From positions 1 to 19,674 of the forward strand of contig JAAHIC010000015.1 of the NCBI GenBank assembly GCA_010671965.1: DNA of 19,674 nt, written 5' to 3'. Position numbers and translations under genes: made by a program. Shown piece after piece: positions 15,016 to 19,674 of the stretch; within the stretch, counting starts at the first letter, position 1, and each line of letters begins with the position of its first letter. This DNA is from Leptolyngbya sp. SIO4C5 (GTDB lineage: Bacteria > Cyanobacteriota > Cyanobacteriia > Phormidesmidales > Phormidesmidaceae). The notes beneath the pieces are model-generated. The model did no database searches and had not been told where the DNA came from. It worked only from the letters and a program-made list of their open reading frames with translations.

Positions 15016-16020
15016 CTACCGCAAACTTTCTCCTATTTCAATGCGGCTACCGTTGACAAAATCCCAGCCTGACTGCGATCGCTTGCCACTCGGCTTCACT
15101 TCAGCTAGCAGCAGCAGCCCCTCTCCAGTCATCACCACTGGGCCGTAACCTTTGATCAAGCTGACAATTTCACCCGGCTGAGCGGCTACCAGAGATGCCT
15201 GATCTAGAGCTTGGCTGGCGGCGGCCAAATCTGGCATCGTGTCAGACCATTGCGGGCGGTAGGGCGAATCGAGGGGGACGGTGGCGGTAATTTTGATCGG
15301 GTCGTTGCGGAACTGGCTGAGGCAGTTGGGATAGAAACCGCGCACCTGATTGTGCAAAGCGATCGCCGGTTTTGACCAGTCCAGGACGTAATCTTCTTTT
15401 TGAATCAGAGGAGCATAGGTCGCCTGCTCGTCAGCCTGCGGTTCAGGCGTCAGCATTCCCTGATCGAGCTGAGTCAGCGTTTGAGGCAGGGCATCGGCGC
15501 TGAGAGCCGCCAGGGTTTTCGCTAAATCCAGGGCATTGTCCAGCAAGCCAATTGGGACAGCCGCCTTGAGCAGCATTGGCCCCGTATCCATCCCCGCCTC
15601 CATCAGCATCGTCGTCACCCCCGTCTCGGCCTCGCCGTGATAGAGGCTCCACTGAATCGGCGCGGCCCCTCGGTAGGCAGGCAGCAGGGAGCCGTGGGCG
15701 TTGATGCAGCCCAACCGGGGAATATCCAGAATTTCCTGAGACAAGATCTGGCCGTAAGCAATCACCACGAAGGCGTCGGCGGCAAAGCTGCGGAGCTGCT
15801 CAATCGTCTGCGGCGATCGCTTAATGCGAGCTGGCTGCAATACCGGGCAGTTGGCCTGCGTGGCGATCGCTTTGACTGGCGACGGCATCACCTGCTTACC
15901 CCGTCCGCGCCGTTTGTCGGGCTGGGTGACGACGGCGGCCACTTCAAAATCAGGATGGTGCAGCAGCCTTTCTAAGCTAGGGACTGCAAACTGGGGAGTA
16001 CCGAAAAATACAATACGCAT
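15016..16020 (-). CDS. fmt: Methionyl-tRNA formyltransferase
   Basis: A 334-residue cytoplasmic enzyme that transfers a formyl group from 10-formyl-tetrahydrofolate to initiator methionyl-t[18 protein letters not shown] (2-16) is the family start. [12 protein letters not shown] (31-42) forms the tRNA acceptor-stem insertion loop. The catalytic region is [19 protein letters not shown] (106-124) with Asn107, His109 and the SLLPxYRG loop. Asp145 in [17 protein letters not shown] is the third catalytic residue. The C-terminal OB-fold domain runs from about 215. The frame is open to an ATG at 16041, but ATG 16020 reproduces the family N-terminus, so I chose it. It lies 60 bases downstream of cphB on the same strand, with the NACHT gene following. 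Confidence 0.96.
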   Translation of the reverse strand: MRIVFFGTPQFAVPSLERLLHHPDFEVAAVVTQPDKRRGRGKQVMPSPVKAIATQANCPVLQPARIKRSPQTIEQLRSFAADAFVVIAYGQILSQEILDIPRLGCINAHGSLLPAYRGAAPIQWSLYHGEAETGVTTMLMEAGMDTGPMLLKAAVPIGLLDNALDLAKTLAALSADALPQTLTQLDQGMLTPEPQADEQATYAPLIQKEDYVLDWSKPAIALHNQVRGFYPNCLSQFRNDPIKITATVPLDSPYRPQWSDTMPDLAAASQALDQASLVAAQPGEIVSLIKGYGPVVMTGEGLLLLAEVKPSGKRSQSGWDFVNGSRIEIGESLR

Positions 16021-16080
16021 GTCTAAACCAGAGCCGCTCATACAGCAGTGTCAGCCTAAACGGGCGGTAAAGCAAGGTGG

Positions 16081-16917
16081 CTACTGGGCTAGTGCCTCAT
16101 CTGGAGTGCTGGGCTGGCGCGTTTTGAGGTTAAACCGATAGCCGTGGGGCAAGATGTGCAGCTTGACGCCGAAGACCGCCATTGCCTCATCCTTCAAAAG
16201 CTGCGAGAGATTGTTGTGGCTGGTTGCCGACTCATCTACCACCGTCACTGCCCCCTCCCCAATTACCTCTAGCTCATCTCCCTGCACAATCACCGCCGTA
16301 TTTTCGTCAATCCCCAGACCCAACACGCTCGGCTCCAGCAACAGCCCTGACAGCAGCCGCCCCAAGCGACCCCGCTGGGCAAAGTGCTGATCCACCAAAA
16401 CCTGGGTCAAAAACCCCATGCCTCGGCTCATTTCCACCGCGTCTAAATAGGGATGGCTGGTAGAATCTCCATCAGCAATCATCGCCTCTGACATAATGGC
16501 CGCGCCAGCGCTGGTGCCGCTAATCACCGCGCCTTCCCGGTGACGCTTGTGCAGCAGGTCTTCTAGCAGCGAGTCTTGCACCATACGAATCACCCTAGAC
16601 TGGTCACCGCCGGTAAAAAAGACCCCCGTCGCATCGGCCACAATTTCTAAAAGCTGAGGCTTGTTAGCATCGTCCGGTGCCTCAGTATGGACAATATCAA
16701 CTGCCGCTGCGCCGAGCCGTGTAAACACCCGGTCGTACTCGGCGCCGGCTTCGTGGGGATAAGCTGTCGCTGCGGTTAAAACGGCAATATGAGCATCTGT
16801 GCCCCCCGCCAGTCTGACAAATTCTCGCAGGATAGTGCAGTTGTCGTGCTTATCTTCTGCCCCCCCAATAATCACCAGGGGGCCTTTAGCTTCAGTCGAG
16901 GACGGCATATTATTCAT
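16081..16917 (-). CDS. cphB: Cyanophycinase (peptidase family S51)
   Basis: A 278-residue serine exopeptidase that degrades cyanophycin (multi-L-arginyl-poly-L-aspartate) to beta-Asp-Arg dipeptides in the cytoplasm, releasing stored nitrogen. PLVIIGGAEDK (11-21) is the family start, VFFTGGDQSR (99-108) a substrate-pocket block, and ISGTSAGAAI (132-141) carries the nucleophile Ser136 in GTSAG. LGLGIDENTAVIV is the conserved C-terminal block. The length matches Synechocystis CphB (271 residues). The frame allows TTG 16923, and ATG 16917 is preferred; ATG 16908 is also possible. The partner synthetase gene cphA, usually adjacent in cyanobacteria, is not in this window. The CPXCG gene lies 29 bases upstream on the same strand, so they may share a transcript. 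Confidence 0.95.
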   Translation of the reverse strand: MNNMPSSTEAKGPLVIIGGAEDKHDNCTILREFVRLAGGTDAHIAVLTAATAYPHEAGAEYDRVFTRLGAAAVDIVHTEAPDDANKPQLLEIVADATGVFFTGGDQSRVIRMVQDSLLEDLLHKRHREGAVISGTSAGAAIMSEAMIADGDSTSHPYLDAVEMSRGMGFLTQVLVDQHFAQRGRLGRLLSGLLLEPSVLGLGIDENTAVIVQGDELEVIGEGAVTVVDESATSHNNLSQLLKDEAMAVFGVKLHILPHGYRFNLKTRQPSTPDEALAQ

Positions 16918-16946
16918 GGGCAAATAAGCTTTCAGCGCTGGCAGAC

Positions 16947-17135
16947 TTAGCCTTCATATTCAGTAGCAATCTCAATCTCGGTCGTTTCTTCATTGATCGA
17001 GATATAGAGAATATTAGGGCGGCAGCAGACCTGACAGTCTTCTACATAGGACTGGGTGCTGCCGGCACTGATGTCAATAAAAGTAACGTTGGGTTCGCCG
17101 CAGTAAGCACAATAGAACTCAGCCGTGTTTTGCAT
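16947..17135 (-). CDS. CPXCG-motif cysteine-rich zinc-ribbon-like small protein
   Basis: A 62-residue protein with two cysteine pairs, FYCAYCGEPN (7-16) and DCQVCCRPN (33-41), spaced as in a small zinc ribbon. The acidic C-terminus ends in EIEIATEYEG. It matches the widespread CPXCG/Cys-rich family of unknown function, except that the first pair is CAYCG rather than CPxCG. It is probably cytoplasmic and may bind a metal. It is divergent from treZ and upstream of cphB on the same strand. The ATG at 17135 starts just before the first cysteine pair. Function is not known. Confidence 0.85.
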   Translation of the reverse strand: MQNTAEFYCAYCGEPNVTFIDISAGSTQSYVEDCQVCCRPNILYISINEETTEIEIATEYEG

Positions 17136-17238
17136 AGAGCTTTGGCATAGGGGTGTAAAAGGGACAGGCGGCCAGCGATCGCCTCTGAGCCGATAATCCC
17201 TATCTCAGGGAGGACTCTCAGATTTGGATAAACCAGCT

Positions 17239-17271
17239 AGCCTTTAGCTAATAAAGGCTTACAGGGGAAGG
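17239..17271 (+). promoter_or_regulatory. Leader hairpin and strong ribosome binding site of treZ
   Basis: AGCCTTTA (17239-17246) and TAAAGGCT (17252-17259) form a perfect 8-bp stem with a 5-base loop. It ends four bases before the Shine-Dalgarno sequence AGGGGAAGG (17263-17271), itself five bases before the treZ ATG. The stem could modulate ribosome access or be part of an operator. It is not a recognised riboswitch. Confidence 0.4.
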
Positions 17272-17276
17272 TCTGC

Positions 17277-19091
17277 ATGAAGGTTGGCGCACAGTATTTG
17301 GGCGATCGCCGCTGTCAGTTTACCGTTTGGGCACCGTTTGCGAAAGATGTGACCGTAGCGTTTCCAGAGCAAGGCCGGGAAGCGACCTTGGAGCAAGAGG
17401 GCGAGTATTGGCGCGGCATCGTAGCGGAGGTAGCCCCCGATACGCTTTATCGCTTATGCCTCGATCAGGGGGACGCCTATCCCGATCCGGCCTCTCACCA
17501 CCAGCCCAAAGACGTACATGGCCCCTCAGCCGTGGTCGATCACGGCTTTGACTGGCAGTGTACTGACTGGTCCGGCTTGCCGCTGGAATCGCTGATTATC
17601 TACGAGCTACATGTGGGTACCTTCACGCCAGAAGGCACTTTTACGGCGATAATTCCGCGTCTGCCAGAGCTGGCCGAGCTGGGCATCAATGCCATTGAAA
17701 TTATGCCCGTGGCCCAGTTTCCGGGCGATCGCAACTGGGGCTATGACGGCGTGTATCCCTATGCGGTACAGCACTCCTACGGCGGGCCGGCAGGGCTAAA
17801 GCAGCTAGTTGATGCCTGTCACCAGCAGGGGATGGCGGTGATTCTAGATGTGGTCTATAACCACTTCGGCCCAGAAGGCAACTACACCAGCAAATTTGGC
17901 CCCTACTTTACCGAAAAGTACCGCACCCCTTGGGGCAGTGCCATCAACTTTGATGATGCCCATAGCGAAGGCGTCCGCAATTACGTCACCGAAAATGTTC
18001 TCTACTGGCTGCGGGACTACCGCATCGACGCCCTGCGCCTAGATGCGGTTCATGCCATCTATGATTTTGGCGCTAAGCACATTCTGCAGGATCTGGCCGA
18101 GGCGGTGACTGAGTTTAGGCAGCAGCATTCGCGTCAGTGCTACTTAATTGCCGAAAGCGATCTCAACGATCCCCGCATTCTACGGCCTCAGGCGCAGGGC
18201 GGCTACGGCGTTGATGCCCAGTGGAGCGATGATTTTCACCACGCCCTGCACACGCTGCTGACCCAGGAAAATCAGGGCTACTATCAGGACTTTGGCACCT
18301 GTGAGCAGTTTGCCAAGGTGCTGCAAAAAAGCTACGTCTACACCTGGGACTACTCTGCTTTTCGCCAGCGACGCCACGGCAACGATCCCAGCGATCGCCC
18401 CCCGCATGAGTTTGTTGTCTGCAGTCAGAACCACGACCAGATTGGCAACCGCATGTTGGGAGAGCGGCTGACCCAGATGGTGTCCTTTGGTGGGTTAAAG
18501 CTGGCCGCAGGGGCGGTGCTGCTGTCGCCCTATATTCCGATGCTGTTTATGGGTGAGGAGTATGGAGAGAAATCGCCCTTTGTCTATTTCGTCAGCCACT
18601 CTGATCCCGACCTGCTTGAAGCCATTCGGAAAGGGCGAGCTGAGGAGTTTAAAGACTTTCACGCCACCGGGGCACCGCCAGAGGCCGCTGACATTGAAAC
18701 CTTCAAGTCTTGCCAGCTCAACTGGGCTGAGCGGCAGCAGGGGCAGCATGGCGCGCTGCTGAATTTTTATCAAGAGCTGATCCGGCTACGGCGACAGCTT
18801 CCGGCCTTGCAGACTGGCGATCGCCGTAACTTTACCGCTTTCTATCAAGAGCGCGATCGCCTGGTCGGACTGCACCGCTGGCGGGACGAACAGGGGGCAC
18901 TGTGCCTGTTTAACTTTGGCAATGCCACCCTCGCGTATCAGGTAGAACAGCCAGGGGATTGGCAAAAGCGATTAGATTCTAGTGATGAGCAATGGCAAGG
19001 AATGGGCGCGATCGCTGCCGCCAAAGTCAGCGCGGGGGAAACCGTTTCTTTGCCACCGCAGAGCCTCGTTTTATATGAAAAACTAGCCTAA
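17277..19091 (+). CDS. treZ: Malto-oligosyltrehalose trehalohydrolase
   Basis: A 604-residue GH13 enzyme that releases trehalose from maltooligosyl-trehalose made by TreY, using glycogen-derived glucans in the cytoplasm. Residues 1-100 are the N-terminal beta-sandwich (QFTVWAPFAKDVTV). The barrel carries the four GH13 blocks: DVVYNHFGPEG (191-201), DALRLDAVH (251-259, nucleophile Asp256), LIAESDLND (290-298, acid/base Glu293) and CSQNHDQIGNR (382-392, Asp387). LHVGTFTPEGTF (111-122) is typical of TreZ. A C-terminal beta domain follows. Length is normal for the family. The start at 17277 has a very good ribosome binding site. treY begins 11 bases after the stop, so the two form an operon. Such operons serve osmotic and desiccation tolerance in cyanobacteria. 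Confidence 0.96.
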   Translation: MKVGAQYLGDRRCQFTVWAPFAKDVTVAFPEQGREATLEQEGEYWRGIVAEVAPDTLYRLCLDQGDAYPDPASHHQPKDVHGPSAVVDHGFDWQCTDWSGLPLESLIIYELHVGTFTPEGTFTAIIPRLPELAELGINAIEIMPVAQFPGDRNWGYDGVYPYAVQHSYGGPAGLKQLVDACHQQGMAVILDVVYNHFGPEGNYTSKFGPYFTEKYRTPWGSAINFDDAHSEGVRNYVTENVLYWLRDYRIDALRLDAVHAIYDFGAKHILQDLAEAVTEFRQQHSRQCYLIAESDLNDPRILRPQAQGGYGVDAQWSDDFHHALHTLLTQENQGYYQDFGTCEQFAKVLQKSYVYTWDYSAFRQRRHGNDPSDRPPHEFVVCSQNHDQIGNRMLGERLTQMVSFGGLKLAAGAVLLSPYIPMLFMGEEYGEKSPFVYFVSHSDPDLLEAIRKGRAEEFKDFHATGAPPEAADIETFKSCQLNWAERQQGQHGALLNFYQELIRLRRQLPALQTGDRRNFTAFYQERDRLVGLHRWRDEQGALCLFNFGNATLAYQVEQPGDWQKRLDSSDEQWQGMGAIAAAKVSAGETVSLPPQSLVLYEKLA

Positions 19092-19102
19092 ACTTCTCTT
19101 CT

Positions 19103-19674
19103 ATGCGTATTCCTACAGCGACCTATCGCCTCCAGTTTTGCCCGGACTTCACTTTCGCGGATGCGCAAGGTATTGTGCCCTATCTCAAGGAACTGGGCAT
19201 TTCAGATATCTATGCCTCGCCCATTTTTAAGGCCCGCGCGGGCAGCCCCCACGGCTACGACGTGGTTGATCCGACGCGGCTCAACCCTGATCTGGGCGCA
19301 GAAACGGATTTTGAGGCCCTGATTGAGGCCCTACATGAGCAGCAGATGGGCTGGGTGCAGGACATTGTGCCCAATCACATGGCCTATGACAGCCAAAACC
19401 ACTTTCTCATGGACGTGCTAGAGCACGGTTCTCAGTCAGAATATTTCCGCTACTTTGATATTGACTGGGAGCATCCCTACGAAGATATTCGCGGCAAAGT
19501 ACTGGCTCCGCTGCTGGGTGATTTTTATGGCCGCTGCCTAGAAGCCGGACAAATTCAGCTGGCTTACGAAGAGAGCGGCCTCACCGTTAATTACTATGAC
19601 CTGAAGCTGCCGCTGAATATCGAGTCCTATGCTTTTTTCCTGAAGCAGGATATAGGACAGCTAGCGCGTGATTA
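19103..19674 (+). CDS. treY: Malto-oligosyltrehalose synthase, N-terminal 190 residues (runs off the window)
   Basis: The frame from ATG 19103 stays open to the window end (190 codons plus two bases). It starts MRIPTATYRLQF, the hallmark of TreY. It continues with YLKELGISDIYASPIFKA (28-45), GSPHGYDVVDPTRLNPDLG (47-65) and the first GH13 block QDIVPNHMAYD (86-96, His92). The enzyme (about 900-950 residues when complete, GH13_26) converts the reducing-end alpha-1,4 bond of maltodextrins into alpha,alpha-1,1, giving maltooligosyl-trehalose for TreZ. It lies 11 bases after treZ, so the two are co-transcribed. Catalytic residues beyond block I lie outside the window. Confidence 0.95.
   Translation, partial: MRIPTATYRLQFCPDFTFADAQGIVPYLKELGISDIYASPIFKARAGSPHGYDVVDPTRLNPDLGAETDFEALIEALHEQQMGWVQDIVPNHMAYDSQNHFLMDVLEHGSQSEYFRYFDIDWEHPYEDIRGKVLAPLLGDFYGRCLEAGQIQLAYEESGLTVNYYDLKLPLNIESYAFFLKQDIGQLARD

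Noticed and set aside
16021..16041. Upstream ATG of fmt at 16041
   Set aside because: It adds seven residues before the invariant RIVFFGTP start; ATG 16020 fits the family.

Overview
The window looks like a chromosomal segment of a cyanobacterium. The octamer GCGATCGC (HIP1) recurs through most genes. The gene set also fits: cyanophycinase, a phytol-kinase-type enzyme, a geranylgeranyl-reductase-family protein next to pyrH-frr, and the treZ-treY trehalose pair. A filamentous or Leptolyngbya-like lineage is my guess from gene style only; no rRNA or other marker is present to fix it.

Layout. (1) 1-5192, minus strand: a cell-surface polysaccharide cluster, read from 5192 leftwards: membrane-associated family 2 glycosyltransferase (GT2), FAD-dependent UDP-galactopyranose-mutase-like protein, second GT2, family 4 glycosyltransferase (GT4), then a third GT2 cut by an in-frame stop that lies inside a perfect inverted repeat at the window edge. 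(2) 5193-5728: a gene-free stretch holding three consecutive inverted repeats, the last followed by a T run on the minus strand, so a terminator and possibly a small RNA. (3) 5729-6409, minus: VTE5-like phytol/polyprenol kinase. (4) 6653-7916, plus: pyrH-frr, overlapping by 14 bases. (5) 7903-8079, minus: a 58-residue small protein overlapping the 3' end of frr. (6) 8080-8662: gene-free, AT-rich, with two perfect palindromes centred 21 bp apart. (7) 8663-12824, plus: geranylgeranyl-reductase-family flavoprotein, NodB-type deacetylase-like protein, and a 683-residue protein of unknown function with GT-A glycosyltransferase-like signatures. (8) 17135-12838, minus: CPXCG zinc-ribbon protein, cyanophycinase cphB, fmt, and a NACHT NTPase containing a 30-unit hexanucleotide repeat. 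(9) 17277-19674, plus: treZ and the start of treY, which runs off the window.

How the genes fit together. The left cluster probably builds or decorates an exported glycan. pyrH, frr and fmt are translation and nucleotide housekeeping. cphB mobilises nitrogen and carbon from cyanophycin. TreZ and TreY make trehalose from glycogen-type glucans, as in drought- or salt-tolerant cyanobacteria. The NACHT gene is the one clear accessory gene: its family includes antiphage NLR-like proteins, it has no HIP1 site, and it carries a slippage-prone Ala-Leu/Ala-Arg tract.

Most notable observations: (a) at positions 2-32, flipping the 9-base loop of an 11-bp inverted repeat turns the premature stop of the first GT2 into the sequence expected for the family, which points to a hairpin-loop micro-inversion; (b) the hexamer-repeat NACHT protein; (c) the unassigned GT-A-like protein at 10773-12824. 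I found no CRISPR array, tRNA, rRNA or insertion sequence.
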